64,000 bases of DNA. Source: Rhodoferax sp. GTDB taxonomy: Bacteria; Pseudomonadota; Gammaproteobacteria; Burkholderiales; Burkholderiaceae_C. The position numbers were made by a program, and so were the translations under genes. The notes under the pieces are model-generated. The model saw nothing but the letters and a program-made list of their open reading frames with translations. It searched no databases and had not been told where the DNA came from. This document shows, one piece after another, positions 25,618 to 35,102 of the stretch. The stretch lies in contig JAUXWC010000281.1 of NCBI GenBank assembly GCA_030685025.1, positions 161,489 to 225,488 on the forward strand. The letters are read 5' to 3'. Every line of letters begins with the position of its first letter. The first letter of the stretch is position 1.

Positions 25618-27615
25618 ATGAGTGCACCCTTAAACGCCATTGAGTCGGTATTGGTTGAAAACCGGGTGTTCTACCCCAGCGATGCCATGGTCAAGGGCGC
25701 CTGCGTCTCCGGCATGGACGGCTACAACGCCCTGTGTGCCGAAGCCGAGAAAGATTTCGAGGGTTATTGGGCCCGCCTGGCACGCGAAAACGTGGTCTGG
25801 AGCAAGCCCTTCACGCGCACCCTGGACGAAAGCAAGGCGCCGTTCTACAAGTGGTTTGACGACGGTGAACTCAATGCCTCGGCCAACTGCCTGGACAAGC
25901 ACATGGGCACACCGGTCGAGAACAAGACCGCCGTGATTTTCGAGGCCGACGATGGCACGGTGACCCAGACCAGTTACCGGGAACTGCTGTCCATGGTGTC
26001 GCAGTTCGCCAATGCGCTCATGGCCGATGGTGTCCGACCAGGCGACCGGGTGGTGATCTACATGCCGATGACGCTCGAAGGCGTGGTGGCGATGCAAGCG
26101 TGCGCGCGCATTGGCGCCACGCACAGCGTGGTGTTCGGTGGCTTCTCCGCCAAGGCGCTGCAGGAGCGCATCATCGACGCGGGCGCGGTGGCGGTGGTGA
26201 CCGCCAATTTCCAGATGCGCGGTGGCAAGGAGCTACCCCTCAAGGCCATCGTCGACGAGGGGCTGGCCATGGGCGGCTGCGAGTCCATCAAGACCGTCTT
26301 CGTCTACGAGCGCACCCAGAGCGCCTGCAACATGGTGGCGGGGCGCGACAAGACCTTCGCGCAGGCGCTGGCCGGGCAGAGTGCCGACTGTGCGCCGGTG
26401 ATGGTGGGGGCCGAGCATCCCCTGTTCATCTTGTACACCTCGGGCTCGACGGGCAAGCCCAAGGGCGTGCAGCATTCCACCGGCGGCTACCTGCTGTGGG
26501 CCAAGCTGACGATGGACTGGACCTTTGATTTGAAGCCCGAGGACGTGTTCTGGTGTACCGCCGATATCGGCTGGATCACGGGCCATACCTATGTCGCCTA
26601 CGGACCATTGGCCGCCGGCGCCACGCAGATCATTTTTGAAGGTGTGCCGACCTATCCGAACGCGGGCCGTTTCTGGCAAATGATCGAGCGTCACAAGTGC
26701 ACGATTTTCTACACCGCGCCGACTGCCATCCGATCACTGATCAAGGCGGCAGAGGGTGATGCCGCCGTGCATCCGGCGCGCTCGGACTTGAGCAGCTTGC
26801 GCATTCTCGGCTCGGTGGGTGAACCGATCAACCCGGAAGCCTGGATGTGGTACTACAAACACGTTGGCGGCGAGCGTTGCCCGATTGTGGACACCTTCTG
26901 GCAGACCGAGACCGGCGGTCACATGATGACACCGCTGCCCGGCGCAACGCCCCTGGTGCCGGGTAGTTGCACCTTGCCCTTGCCAGGCATCATGGCTGCT
27001 ATCGTGGACGAGGCCGGCAACGACATTCCCAATGGGTCGGGCGGCATGCTGGTCGTCAAGCGCCCGTGGCCAGCCATGATTCGCACCATCTGGAACGACC
27101 CGGAGCGTTTCAAGAAGAGCTACTTTCCCGAAGAAATGGGTGGCACGATCTATTTGGCGGGCGACGGCGCGGTGCGCAGTCTCGACCGCGGGTACTTCCG
27201 CATCACCGGTCGCATTGACGATGTACTTAACGTGTCGGGTCACCGCATGGGAACCATGGAGATCGAGTCGGCGCTGGTGGCCAAATCGGATCTGGTGGCC
27301 GAAGCGGCAGTGGTCGGTCGTCCCGACGAGCTGACCGGTGAAGCCATTTGTGCCTTTGTGGTCCTCAAGCGTTCGTGCCCCACCGGCGACGAGGCCAAGG
27401 CCATCGCCAAGGAGTTGCGTGATTGGGTGGCCAAGGAGATCGGCCCGATAGCGAAGCCAAGAGACATCCGTTTTGGCGAGAATCTGCCCAAGACGCGTTC
27501 GGGCAAGATCATGCGCCGTTTGCTGCGTTCGCTGGCCAAGGGTGAAGCGGTGACACAGGACACCTCGACACTGGAGAATCCGGCGATTCTCGATCAGCTT
27601 GGTCAAGCGTATTGA
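25618..27615 (+). CDS. acs: Acetyl-CoA synthetase (AMP-forming), 665 aa
   Basis: Activates acetate to acetyl-CoA through acetyl-AMP. The adenylate-forming A3 motif [15 protein letters not shown] is at ~270-285, A5 [12 protein letters not shown] at ~425, A8 [20 protein letters not shown] at ~520-540, and the catalytic Lys in [11 protein letters not shown] near residue 625, the Lys controlled by acetylation in this family. N-terminal [20 protein letters not shown] matches bacterial Acs. Length is typical (~650). Start is the ATG after CAGGAGACCCAGAC; an in-frame start at 25597 is upstream of the ribosome site. A propionyl-CoA synthetase is less likely given the conserved Trp in [10 protein letters not shown]. 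Confidence 0.9.
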   Translation: MSAPLNAIESVLVENRVFYPSDAMVKGACVSGMDGYNALCAEAEKDFEGYWARLARENVVWSKPFTRTLDESKAPFYKWFDDGELNASANCLDKHMGTPVENKTAVIFEADDGTVTQTSYRELLSMVSQFANALMADGVRPGDRVVIYMPMTLEGVVAMQACARIGATHSVVFGGFSAKALQERIIDAGAVAVVTANFQMRGGKELPLKAIVDEGLAMGGCESIKTVFVYERTQSACNMVAGRDKTFAQALAGQSADCAPVMVGAEHPLFILYTSGSTGKPKGVQHSTGGYLLWAKLTMDWTFDLKPEDVFWCTADIGWITGHTYVAYGPLAAGATQIIFEGVPTYPNAGRFWQMIERHKCTIFYTAPTAIRSLIKAAEGDAAVHPARSDLSSLRILGSVGEPINPEAWMWYYKHVGGERCPIVDTFWQTETGGHMMTPLPGATPLVPGSCTLPLPGIMAAIVDEAGNDIPNGSGGMLVVKRPWPAMIRTIWNDPERFKKSYFPEEMGGTIYLAGDGAVRSLDRGYFRITGRIDDVLNVSGHRMGTMEIESALVAKSDLVAEAAVVGRPDELTGEAICAFVVLKRSCPTGDEAKAIAKELRDWVAKEIGPIAKPRDIRFGENLPKTRSGKIMRRLLRSLAKGEAVTQDTSTLENPAILDQLGQAY

Positions 27616-27690
27616 GGGGTCGCTCCACGGGCGATAGGTGTTCGGGAAATCCTCGGTGGATTGCCGCGCAAACCCGGTACAACCACCACA

Positions 27691-27725
27691 AAAAAACCCG
27701 CTGATTACTCAGCGGGCTTTTTCGA
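27691..27725. terminator. Bidirectional rho-independent terminator after acs
   Basis: A-tract, stem CCCGCTGA (27697-27704), loop TTAC, stem TCAGCGGG (27709-27716), then CTTTTTC. It lies between convergent acs (ends 27615) and the cytochrome c gene (ends 27740) and has T-runs on both strands. Confidence 0.9.
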
Positions 27726-27739
27726 CGGGTCAACCGGAG

Positions 27740-28045
27740 TTACTTGGCCGCCAGGATCCAGGCCACCAATTTCTTCGCGTCCGCATCATTGACTTGAGCG
27801 TTGGCGGGCATGGGCACCGGACCCCACACGCCAGAACCACCCTTGATGACCTTGACGGCCAGCATGTCGGCGGCATCTTTTTGACCAGCGTATTTCTTGG
27901 CAACGTCTTTGTAGGACGGGCCGACAACTTTCTTGTCCATCGTATGGCAGGCCATGCAGTTCTTGGACTTGGCCAGCGCCTCATCGGCCATTGCGGGGGC
28001 AGCCACAACAACAGCGGCGATGAGAGTAAAGAGAGCACGTTTCAT
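27740..28045 (-). CDS. Small class I cytochrome c (c551/c8 type), 101 aa
   Basis: Signal peptide to about residue 20 (VVVAAPAMA), then the heme motif CMACH at Cys30, Cys33, His34, and a Met ligand in VPMPANAQV near residue 79. Mature mass around 8-9 kDa, as in cytochrome c551/c8 electron carriers in the periplasm, which can donate to terminal oxidases or nitrite reductase. Its natural partner cannot be told from the sequence, but the cbb3 oxidase further along is one candidate. Single gene, convergent with acs. Confidence 0.88.
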   Translation of the reverse strand: MKRALFTLIAAVVVAAPAMADEALAKSKNCMACHTMDKKVVGPSYKDVAKKYAGQKDAADMLAVKVIKGGSGVWGPVPMPANAQVNDADAKKLVAWILAAK

Positions 28046-28145
28046 GGTTTTCCTAGTGGGGTTGGGTTACAGTTAAACAACGTGATTGTATGAAAAGTGG
28101 TTGACGTACCGCCGACAAAAACCACAATTAAATCTGGAGATTGTC

Positions 28146-28394
28146 ATGTATTTCTTGGGTCTGGGCGTGGTGTTGCTGGTCTTGAAGTACCTCGAGATCG
28201 GCCCGGTGGCGGCCTGGGAATGGTGGATGGTTCTGATCCCCTTTGCCTTGGCGGTGGTGTGGTGGGCGTGGGCGGATTCGTCCGGCTACACCAAGCGCCG
28301 GGCGATGGAACGCGAGGACAAGCGCCGCCAAGCGCGCATCGACAAAAACCGCGACGCCATGGGTGCCCTCGCCAAGAAGAGAAAACGTCGCTAA
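28146..28394 (+). CDS. Small Trp-rich protein (TIGR04438 type), 82 aa
   Basis: Starts [20 protein letters not shown], followed by a second hydrophobic Trp-rich segment ([20 protein letters not shown]) and a very basic C-terminal tail ([20 protein letters not shown]). This two-helix, Trp-rich layout is conserved in Burkholderiales and carries no known function. The ATG at 28146 has TGGAGATTGTC upstream; an in-frame start at 28086 is not needed. Probably a small inner-membrane protein. Confidence 0.85.
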   Translation: MYFLGLGVVLLVLKYLEIGPVAAWEWWMVLIPFALAVVWWAWADSSGYTKRRAMEREDKRRQARIDKNRDAMGALAKKRKRR

Positions 28395-28404
28395 CTTTGA
28401 GACT

Positions 28405-28448
28405 TTGCGGGACAGACCGGAGCGCAGCGACGCTCTGTCCTCAACTGA
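28405..28448. repeat. REP-like palindromic repeat, copy A (44 bp)
   Basis: Begins TTGCGGGACAGACCG and ends CTCTGTCCTCAACTGA. The outer GGACAGA/TCTGTCC and inner GAGCG/CGCTC pair to form a hairpin. The same ends occur in reverse orientation at 58936-58987. It lies 10 bp after the Trp-rich protein gene, so it may also act as a terminator. Confidence 0.75.
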
Positions 28449-28566
28449 TCGTCGGATGTCGGCTGTTCAGCGTGCGCCGCTTGGCAGTTTGCGTGTCACG
28501 CACATTGGTTGCAGCGTCAACTGGCGTGATGTTGGTGCCGCCTGTGGCAGCAGGCACAATCACAAC

Positions 28567-29376
28567 ATGCTGATTCATCCCCAAATCAATCCGGTCGCCC
28601 TGCAACTCGGTCCTCTGGCAATCCACTGGTACGGTTTAACTTATCTGGCAGCATTTGGTCTGTTCATGCTGCTGGGCCTGCGGCGCTTGCGCCACGAACC
28701 ATTTGCCTCGATCAAGGGGCCTGGCGCGTGGCAGCGCCGCGATGTGGAAGACATCCTGTTCCTGGGTGTGGTGGGGGTAGTTCTGGGCGGACGCATCGGC
28801 TACTGCCTGTTCTACAAGCCCGCCTATTACTTGGCACATCCGCTGGAGGTGTTTGCGATTTGGCAGGGCGGCATGAGTTTTCACGGCGGCCTGGTCGGTG
28901 TGTTGCTGGCGATGGTGTGGTTTGCACGCTCGCGCCAGCGACCCTGGCTGCAGGTGATGGATTTCGTGGCGCCCTGTGTGCCCACCGGTCTGGCCGCCGG
29001 GCGGGCGGGTAATTTCATCAATGGGGAATTGTGGGGACGGCTGGCCGATCCGTCGCTGCCCTGGGGCATGGTGTTTCGGGGTGCCGGTGATTTGCCACGC
29101 CACCCGTCGCAGGTGTACCAGTTTCTGATGGAAGGGCTGTTGCTGTTCGTCCTGTTGTGGCTGTACGCACGCAAGCCCAGAGACATGGGCAAGGTGAGTG
29201 CCGTCTTCTTGGTTGGTTATGGCGTGTTTCGCTTCGTGGCCGAGTTTTTCCGTGAGCCCGACGATTATTTGGGGCTCCTGGCTTTCGGGATGAGCATGGG
29301 GCAGTGGCTGTGTGTCCCGATGGTCCTCGGTGGCATCGGCCTTTGGCTCTGGTCCCATCGGCGCGCCAGGGTCTAA
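28567..29376 (+). CDS. lgt: Prolipoprotein diacylglyceryl transferase, 269 aa
   Basis: Inner-membrane enzyme that transfers diacylglycerol from phosphatidylglycerol to the lipobox cysteine of prolipoproteins. Several transmembrane segments; the Lgt signature [13 protein letters not shown] at ~150-162 is intact, with the conserved HGG region ([10 protein letters not shown]) at ~104-113 and RHPSQVYQ at ~180. Start: ATG at 28567 ([12 protein letters not shown]), the usual Lgt N-terminus. A longer in-frame reading back to 28243 overlaps the Trp-rich gene and the repeat and is rejected. Its substrates here would include the CAP lipoprotein and perhaps MshL. Confidence 0.93.
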   Translation: MLIHPQINPVALQLGPLAIHWYGLTYLAAFGLFMLLGLRRLRHEPFASIKGPGAWQRRDVEDILFLGVVGVVLGGRIGYCLFYKPAYYLAHPLEVFAIWQGGMSFHGGLVGVLLAMVWFARSRQRPWLQVMDFVAPCVPTGLAAGRAGNFINGELWGRLADPSLPWGMVFRGAGDLPRHPSQVYQFLMEGLLLFVLLWLYARKPRDMGKVSAVFLVGYGVFRFVAEFFREPDDYLGLLAFGMSMGQWLCVPMVLGGIGLWLWSHRRARV

Positions 29377-29439
29377 AGGCGTTTTGCATTCGGGTTTGTC
29401 CGGGGGCGCCGGACCTTGTGCGGGCGGTGTCCCGCTTTC

Positions 29440-29457
29440 ATAATTACACATAATTAT
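29440..29457. promoter_or_regulatory. Candidate GntR operator (7-4-7 inverted repeat)
   Basis: ATAATTA-CACA-TAATTAT is a perfect inverted repeat with a 4-bp spacer, 56-73 bp upstream of the GntR-family start. An AT-rich palindrome directly before a GntR regulator and its catabolic genes is a good autoregulatory operator candidate. It could also overlap a -10 element. Confidence 0.5.
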
Positions 29458-29470
29458 TGAGACTGATCAA
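29457..29470. promoter_or_regulatory. Weak FNR/CRP-like site before the malonate genes
   Basis: TTGAG-ACTG-ATCAA differs from the FNR consensus TTGAT-N4-ATCAA at one position. It starts one base inside the AT palindrome and is 43 bp from the GntR start. It may be chance. Confidence 0.3.
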
Positions 29471-29512
29471 GGCCCTCGTCAGGGACTCCCCTTCCCGCAG
29501 CCAGCACCCGCC

Positions 29513-30181
29513 ATGCGCCCAGTTCACAACTCCCTGCACGACGAAGTCGCAGTGCGGCTGCGGGAGCAGATTTTTGCCGGGGAATTGGCGCCGGGCAGTT
29601 TCCTTGACGAGGCGGCGCTGTGCCTGAGCCTGAAGATCTCGCGCACGCCGCTGCGTGAGGCGCTCAAGGTTCTGAGTGCCGAGGGCCTGGTACGGCATGA
29701 GCCGCGCCGGGGCAGCTTTGTGGCGCAGGTCACGGAGCAGGACCTCGATGACATTTTCCCCGTCATTGCCCTCCTGGAAGGGCGATGCGCCTTCGAGGCC
29801 GCGCGCAACGCAACGGATGCGGACATTGCCGCGCTGGACGTGCTGCACGAGCGCCTGCAAAAACATGCCAAGGCCAGGTGCATCAACGACTACTACGCCA
29901 CCAATTTCGCCATCCACGAGGCCATCATCACCCTGGCCAACAACCGCTGGTTGGCCCAGGTGATCGCCGACTTGCGCAAGATCCTCAAGCTCGCGCGGCT
30001 GGCGCAATTGCATGCGCCCGGCCGTCTCGACCAAAGCCTGAGTGAACATCTGGCGATCCACGCCGCCTTGCGGGTGCACGACAGCGAAGGCGCCGAGGCC
30101 GCCATGCGAACACATCTGTCGCGCCAGAGGGTGGCGCTGCGTGAACTGGCGCGCGAGCAGAAAAGCAGGCGGCTGGCATGA
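29513..30181 (+). CDS. matR: GntR family (FadR subfamily) regulator of malonate genes, 222 aa
   Basis: Winged-helix domain at ~8-75 (VRLREQIFAGELAPGSFLDE, then ISRTPLREALKVLSAEGLV and the wing RRGSFVAQV). The all-helical FCD effector domain at ~80-210 has metal/ligand residues in FAIHEAIITLANN and LSEHLAIHAALRVHD. It precedes and overlaps malonyl-CoA decarboxylase by 4 nt (ATGA), as MatR/MdcY-type regulators do. Likely senses malonate or malonyl-CoA. The symbol is by context, not by sequence identity. Confidence 0.75.
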   Translation: MRPVHNSLHDEVAVRLREQIFAGELAPGSFLDEAALCLSLKISRTPLREALKVLSAEGLVRHEPRRGSFVAQVTEQDLDDIFPVIALLEGRCAFEAARNATDADIAALDVLHERLQKHAKARCINDYYATNFAIHEAIITLANNRWLAQVIADLRKILKLARLAQLHAPGRLDQSLSEHLAIHAALRVHDSEGAEAAMRTHLSRQRVALRELAREQKSRRLA

Positions 30182-31581
30182 ACACGTCCGGCTGGCTTGG
30201 TCGCACGATGTCGGACCTGCTGGCGCACCCGCAATCGCTGGAGCGGTCCACTGGCGAACGGCTGGCGGCGACCTTGCGTCGCAAGCAGGAGGCCTTGTCG
30301 CCGCGTATTTTGCGTCGCACGCTGACGGAACTGAAAGCGATCGTCGACCCGCAAGTCAGCGAGGTCGAGGGTGGCCGACGCGCTATGGGTGTGGCACGCT
30401 GGTATGCCAAGGCGCCGGCGGCGCAGCGCCGCGATATGTGGCTGCTGATGAGCGAGCAATTCGTGGCCGATCCCAAAATCGTTCAAGTGGCGCAAGCGCA
30501 ATTCTCGGCGGCTGTCGGCACGCCCGACGAAGCTGCGGCCGAGGTGTATTTCCGTCGCGCGACGGTGTCGCCGCGCAGGCGCTTGCTGCAGCGTTTCAGC
30601 GCGTTTGCAGAAGGCATACGGTTCTTGGTTGACTTGCGTGCCGACATGCTCGGCGACCTGAAGTTCGACCGGCGCCTGCAGGCGCTGGATGTCGAGATGG
30701 AGTACATGTTCTCCACCTGGTTTGACGTGGGCTTTCTGGAGTTGCGGCGCATCAGTTGGGATTCGCCTGCGTCCTTGATCGAAAAGCTCATCAAGTACGA
30801 AGCCGTGCACGACATCAAGAGCTGGGCCGACGTGAAAAACCGGCTTGATTCCGACCGGCGCTGCTACGGGTTCTTTCATCCGCGCCTGAGCGACGAACCC
30901 CTGATCTTTGTCGAGGTCGCACTGGCTGACGAAATGGCGTCCAGTGTCACGCCTTTGCTGGACGAATCCGCGGACGCGGCCGACCTGAACAAAGCGACGG
31001 TGGCGCTCTTCTATTCGATCAGCAACACGCAAAGCGGTCTGCGCGGCGTGAGCTTCGGCGACTCGTTGATCAAGCGGGTGGTGGAGACACTCAAGCTTGA
31101 GTTTCCGCAACTCAAGACCTTCGCCACGCTGTCGCCCATTCCGGGCTTTCGTGCCTGGCTTGCCAAGAACGCACAGTCCATGCTGGACCGGCTTGATGAC
31201 CAGGCGCGCGCCGAACTCGCACGCGTCTTACCAGGCGGAGCGGTGGCGGCGGCGTCTCTGCTGACGGCAGTCGACAGGCCGCTGGATCTCGACCCAAAAT
31301 CCCCCGTGCACCACTTGGTGATGCGCTGCGCCGCCCACTATCTGGCGCGGGAACTGGTTGACGGCAAGCCGCTTGATCCAGTTGCGCGTTTTCACCTGGG
31401 CAACGGCGCGCGCATAGAGAGGCTGAACTGGGCTGCGGACCCGTCCGTCAAAGGGCAGAAACAGGCGTGCGGCCTGATGGTCAACTATCTCTACGATCTC
31501 AAGCGTCTGGACAAGCACCGTGCCATGCTCGCACAAGGGCGGATACCGGTGTCCGCGGAAATTACCAGTCTGCAGTTCTAG
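30178..31581 (+). CDS. matA: Malonyl-CoA decarboxylase, 467 aa
   Basis: Converts malonyl-CoA to acetyl-CoA and CO2. The N-terminal helical domain spans ~1-170. The acetyltransferase-like catalytic domain contains FDVGFLELRRISWDSPASLI at ~180-200, CYGFFHPRLSDEPLIFVEVA at ~228-247, then SISNTQSGLRGVSFGDSLIK and LSPIPGFRAWL, all MCD hallmarks, with the late His segment RFHLGNGA at ~402. Length fits bacterial MatA/MCD. Overlaps the regulator by 4 nt and is followed 36 bp later by the TctC receptor. Confidence 0.88.
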   Translation: MNTSGWLGRTMSDLLAHPQSLERSTGERLAATLRRKQEALSPRILRRTLTELKAIVDPQVSEVEGGRRAMGVARWYAKAPAAQRRDMWLLMSEQFVADPKIVQVAQAQFSAAVGTPDEAAAEVYFRRATVSPRRRLLQRFSAFAEGIRFLVDLRADMLGDLKFDRRLQALDVEMEYMFSTWFDVGFLELRRISWDSPASLIEKLIKYEAVHDIKSWADVKNRLDSDRRCYGFFHPRLSDEPLIFVEVALADEMASSVTPLLDESADAADLNKATVALFYSISNTQSGLRGVSFGDSLIKRVVETLKLEFPQLKTFATLSPIPGFRAWLAKNAQSMLDRLDDQARAELARVLPGGAVAAASLLTAVDRPLDLDPKSPVHHLVMRCAAHYLARELVDGKPLDPVARFHLGNGARIERLNWAADPSVKGQKQACGLMVNYLYDLKRLDKHRAMLAQGRIPVSAEITSLQF

Positions 31582-31617
31582 CGGGACTGTTTCACTTCAT
31601 TCATACAGGAGGCAAAC

Positions 31618-32601
31618 ATGGCATCAGAGATTAATCGGCGCGTCGTACTGCGCGTGGCCGGGGCAAGTATTGCCAGCTACGCCTTGGGCAGCCAGGCCCA
31701 GGGCGCGTGGCCCGCCAAGCCGGTGACCGTGGTGGTTCCGTTCCCGGCGGGTGGCGGCACCGACGCCTTTGCGCGGCCGCTGTCGGCGCAGTTTGCCAAG
31801 CTGACTGGCAAGCAACTCATCATCGACAACCGTGGCGGCGCGGGAGGTACCGTCGGCGCCAGCATCGCTGCCCGGGCGGCGCCGGACGGCTACACGCTGT
31901 TCATGGGTGCCGTCCATCATGCCATTGCGCCTTCGATGTATCCCAAACTGGACTACGACATTGGCCATGACTTCGTGCCATTGACGCTGCTGGCCAACGT
32001 CCCGCAAGTGCTGGTGGTCAATCCGAAGTTGGTGCCGGGCGACTTCAAGGCCTTCCTGGAACAGGTGCGTAAAAGCCCGGGGCGCATGAACTACGGCTCG
32101 GCCGGCAGTGGCACTTCGCACCACCTGGCTGGTGAACTGTTCAAGCAGCAAACCAGGACCTTCATCACCCATATTCCGTATAGGGGCGCCGGGCCAGCCT
32201 TGCAGGACCTGATCTCGGGCAACGTCGACATGATGTTTGACGGCCTGGGCTCATCGGCCGCGCACATCAAGGGCGGACGCATCAAGGCCTTGATGGTGTC
32301 GGGTTTGAAGCGCAATCCGGCGTTCCCCGATGTTCCTTGCGCGGGCGAGCTTGGCTTATCGGACTACACGGTCACCACTTGGTATGGTTTGTGGGCGCCC
32401 AAAGGCACGCCGCCCGAGGTGCAGGTACGCATTGTCGAAGAGGTGCGCCGCGCAGTGGCGACCGATGAGCTCAGGGCCATCTGGGCCAGCAATGGCGCCG
32501 AGTTCGGCAATCTCACTCCTGCTCAGTTCGGCGCCTTTGTGGGAGCCGAGGTCAAACGCTGGGCCGCAGTGGTCAAAGCATCCGGTGCCAAGCTGGATTG
32601 A
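31618..32601 (+). CDS. TctC/Bug-type periplasmic solute-binding receptor, 327 aa
   Basis: An N-terminal signal with RR (INRRVVLRVAGASIASYALG) suggests Sec or possibly Tat export to the periplasm. The Bug family motif KPVTVVVPFPAGGGTDAFAR follows at ~35-55, then DNRGGAGGTVG and YGSAGSGTSHHL in the ligand-binding lobes. The ribosome site ACAGGAGGCAAAC is strong. No TctA/TctB membrane partners are adjacent, so it may work with a distant transporter. Malonate or another dicarboxylate is the inferred ligand from the flanking genes. Confidence 0.85.
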   Translation: MASEINRRVVLRVAGASIASYALGSQAQGAWPAKPVTVVVPFPAGGGTDAFARPLSAQFAKLTGKQLIIDNRGGAGGTVGASIAARAAPDGYTLFMGAVHHAIAPSMYPKLDYDIGHDFVPLTLLANVPQVLVVNPKLVPGDFKAFLEQVRKSPGRMNYGSAGSGTSHHLAGELFKQQTRTFITHIPYRGAGPALQDLISGNVDMMFDGLGSSAAHIKGGRIKALMVSGLKRNPAFPDVPCAGELGLSDYTVTTWYGLWAPKGTPPEVQVRIVEEVRRAVATDELRAIWASNGAEFGNLTPAQFGAFVGAEVKRWAAVVKASGAKLD

Positions 32602-32696
32602 CGGCGCATGCGCCATCCCAACCAGGTTCAGCCAAGCGCCGCGCCGAGCCGCCTCAAGCAAGTTCGCACCGCAGTGCGCAGCACCAAGGTACTCCA

Positions 32697-33497
32697 GTGA
32701 CGGGCGCGATAGAGTTTGAGCAGACCGGCGCAGTGGGCTCGGTCACCATCAGCCACCCGGGCAGGCTCAACGCCATGACGCGCGCGATGTGGCGTGAGTT
32801 GCGCTCGGTATTCGAGGCGGTTCAGGCCAGCACCAGTCTGCGCTGCGTGGTGGTGCGCGGACGGGACGGGCACTTTTGCGCGGGCGGTGATATCTCGGAG
32901 TACGCCGCATTCCGGTTTGAGGAGGACAGCCTGCGCGCCTTTCACGAAGACGAGGTGTGGGGTGGGCTCCAGGCGATGTTGGCCTGCGATGTACCGTTGG
33001 TGGCGCAGATTGAGGGCCACTGCATGGGCGCGGGGGTCGAGATCGCGAGTTGTTGCGACATTCGTATTGCAGGTGCGTCCGCACGTTTTGGCGCACCAAT
33101 TGCCCGCTTGGGCTTCCCCATGGCGCCGCGAGAGGCCGCGCTGGTGATGCGCGAGGCCGGCGCGCTGACGGCGCGCCAGATGCTGTTGGAAGCTGCGGTG
33201 TTTGACGCCACCCAGATGCACACACGCGGATTCTTGAGCCGGATACTCGCCGACGATCTGGTGGCAGCCGACGCGCAAGCGACTGCGGCGCGCGTCGCCC
33301 GCTTGGCGCCTCAGGCCGCGCGCCGGAACAAACAAACCCTTCGTGCACTGAATCGTGGCCCTGACCAATACCAGTCGGCTCAGTCAGCTATCAATTCAGT
33401 AGCACAAGTGCTGTCGAATGCCTATACTTATGCTAGCTCCGACGAACACCGCGAAGGCGTCATCGCCTTCGTCGACAAACGCGAACCCCGTTTCTGA
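32697..33497 (+). CDS. Enoyl-CoA hydratase/isomerase family protein, 266 aa
   Basis: Crotonase fold: VTISHPGRLNAMTRAMW near the N-terminus, oxyanion-hole segment GHFCAGGDISEYA at ~58-70 and a second GHCMGAGVEIASCCD at ~105-119, followed by FGAPIARLGFPMAP. The Glu pair used by hydratases is not clear: position after GFPM is A-P-R-E. The exact reaction is therefore unknown. GTG start at 32697 is chosen (AAGG 7 nt upstream), since an in-frame start at 32598 would add a Pro/Ala/Ser-rich stretch overlapping the receptor gene. 18 bp before matB, so in the same operon. Confidence 0.75.
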   Translation: MTGAIEFEQTGAVGSVTISHPGRLNAMTRAMWRELRSVFEAVQASTSLRCVVVRGRDGHFCAGGDISEYAAFRFEEDSLRAFHEDEVWGGLQAMLACDVPLVAQIEGHCMGAGVEIASCCDIRIAGASARFGAPIARLGFPMAPREAALVMREAGALTARQMLLEAAVFDATQMHTRGFLSRILADDLVAADAQATAARVARLAPQAARRNKQTLRALNRGPDQYQSAQSAINSVAQVLSNAYTYASSDEHREGVIAFVDKREPRF

Positions 33498-33515
33498 TCC
33501 CGAACCGCTCACCCC

Positions 33516-35084
33516 ATGACCGTCTCGACCCAGCACCAAGCAAACAACAGCAACCTGTATGCCGCCCTGCGCGCGGCATTCCCGGCCGATCTGGATGGCG
33601 TTGCGGTCGAGACCGACAATGGTCTGTTCTACAGTTGGCGTGATCTGGACCGTGCCTCGGCCATGCTGGCCAATCTGCTCGTGTCGCTGGGTCTGCCGAC
33701 GGGTGCACGCATTGCCGTGCAGGTTGAAAAGTCGGTCGAAGCGATGTTGCTGTATTTGGCGACCCTGCGCGCGGGCTACGTCTTTCTGCCGCTCAATACC
33801 GCCTACCAGAGCGCCGAGATCGAGTACTTCATTGGCGATGCCGAGCCGTCGGTGGTGGTCTGCGCCACGCGCAATTTCGGCTGGGTCAGCAAGCTGGCTT
33901 TCACCGCCGGCACTGGCCATGTCTTCACCCTTGATGATGACCGCACTGGTTCGCTGTTGCAGCGTGCCGCCCAGTGCTCCGACCAGCACACCGTGGTGAA
34001 CAGCCGGAGCGACGATCTGGGAGTCATCATCTACACCAGCGGCACCACCGGCCGCAGCAAGGGCGCCATGTTGACGCATGGCAACATGTTGAGCAACGCG
34101 CGGGTGTTGAAGGACTACTGGGGCTGGCGCAGTGCCGAGCAGGGTGGGGATGTGCTGATTCATGCGCTGCCGATCTTTCATGTGCACGGCCTGTTCGTGG
34201 CGATTCACGGCGCCTTGCTCAATGGCAGCAAGATGATCTGGCTGTCCCGCTTTGACCCCAAGCTGGCGCTGCAGGCGATGTGCCGGGCCACCGTGTTCAT
34301 GGGGGTGCCTACCCTGTATGTGCGTCTGCTGGCCGAGCCCGGCCTGAATCGCGAGGCGATTCAGGGCATGCGTTTGTTCATCTCCGGCTCGGCACCGATG
34401 CTGATCGAAACCTTTGAGGCTTGGCGCCAGCGCACCGGGCACTCCATTGTGGAACGCTATGGCATGAGCGAGACCGTCATGCTGGCCTCCAATCCTTACT
34501 TTGCGCAGATGGGCGAGCGACGCGGTGGCACGGTCGGTTTCCCGTTGCCTGGCGTGGGTCTGCGCGTCACCGATGATGCAGGTCGGGTGGTGCCGGTCGG
34601 CGAAGTTGGCGGCATCGAGGTCAAGGGACCCAACGTGTTCAAGGGCTACTGGCGCATGCCACAGAAGACCGCCGAGGAGTTCACCCTTGATGGCTACTTT
34701 CGCACCGGTGATGTGGGCAAGGTGGATGTGGACGGCTACGTGACGATTGTCGGGCGCAGCAAGGACCTCATCATCAGTGGTGGCTACAACGTCTACCCGG
34801 CTGAAATCGAGGCCTGCATCAACGAGATTGCAGGTGTGCAGGAAAGTGCCGTGGTGGGTGTGCCGCACCCCGACTTCGGAGAAGTCGGGGTCGCAGTGGT
34901 GATTGCCCGAGCGGGTGCCGTGTTGCGGCCCGATGTGCTGCTGGCTACACTGAAACAACGCTTGGCCAATTTCAAGATTCCCAAGCATTGTGTGGTGGTG
35001 CCAACCTTGCCTCGCAACAGCATGGGCAAGGTTCAGAAGAAACTGTTACGCGAGCGTTATGGTGACGTGTTTGCCGGACGATGA
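33516..35084 (+). CDS. matB: Malonyl-CoA synthetase (MatB-like), 522 aa
   Basis: ATP-dependent ligase activating malonate for the decarboxylase upstream. Adenylate-forming motifs: IIYTSGTTGRSKGAMLTHGN at ~170-190, a substrate-pocket region LPIFHVHGLFVAIHGALL, SIVERYGMSETVMLASNP at ~310, YFRTGDVGKVDVDGYVTI, and the catalytic Lys in RNSMGKVQKKLLRE near the end. The Arg-containing ERYGMSET segment is typical of MatB. Length normal (~505-520). The pairing of matA with matB defines a malonate to acetyl-CoA route. The FIST gene begins 18 bp later on the same strand. Confidence 0.85.
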   Translation: MTVSTQHQANNSNLYAALRAAFPADLDGVAVETDNGLFYSWRDLDRASAMLANLLVSLGLPTGARIAVQVEKSVEAMLLYLATLRAGYVFLPLNTAYQSAEIEYFIGDAEPSVVVCATRNFGWVSKLAFTAGTGHVFTLDDDRTGSLLQRAAQCSDQHTVVNSRSDDLGVIIYTSGTTGRSKGAMLTHGNMLSNARVLKDYWGWRSAEQGGDVLIHALPIFHVHGLFVAIHGALLNGSKMIWLSRFDPKLALQAMCRATVFMGVPTLYVRLLAEPGLNREAIQGMRLFISGSAPMLIETFEAWRQRTGHSIVERYGMSETVMLASNPYFAQMGERRGGTVGFPLPGVGLRVTDDAGRVVPVGEVGGIEVKGPNVFKGYWRMPQKTAEEFTLDGYFRTGDVGKVDVDGYVTIVGRSKDLIISGGYNVYPAEIEACINEIAGVQESAVVGVPHPDFGEVGVAVVIARAGAVLRPDVLLATLKQRLANFKIPKHCVVVPTLPRNSMGKVQKKLLRERYGDVFAGR

Positions 35085-35102
35085 ATAAACGTTGGAGTGT
35101 CC

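Noticed and set aside
33396..34988. 530-residue minus-strand frame opposite matB
   Set aside because: The plus strand has all adenylate-forming motifs; the antisense product is His/Gln/Ala-rich with no domain.
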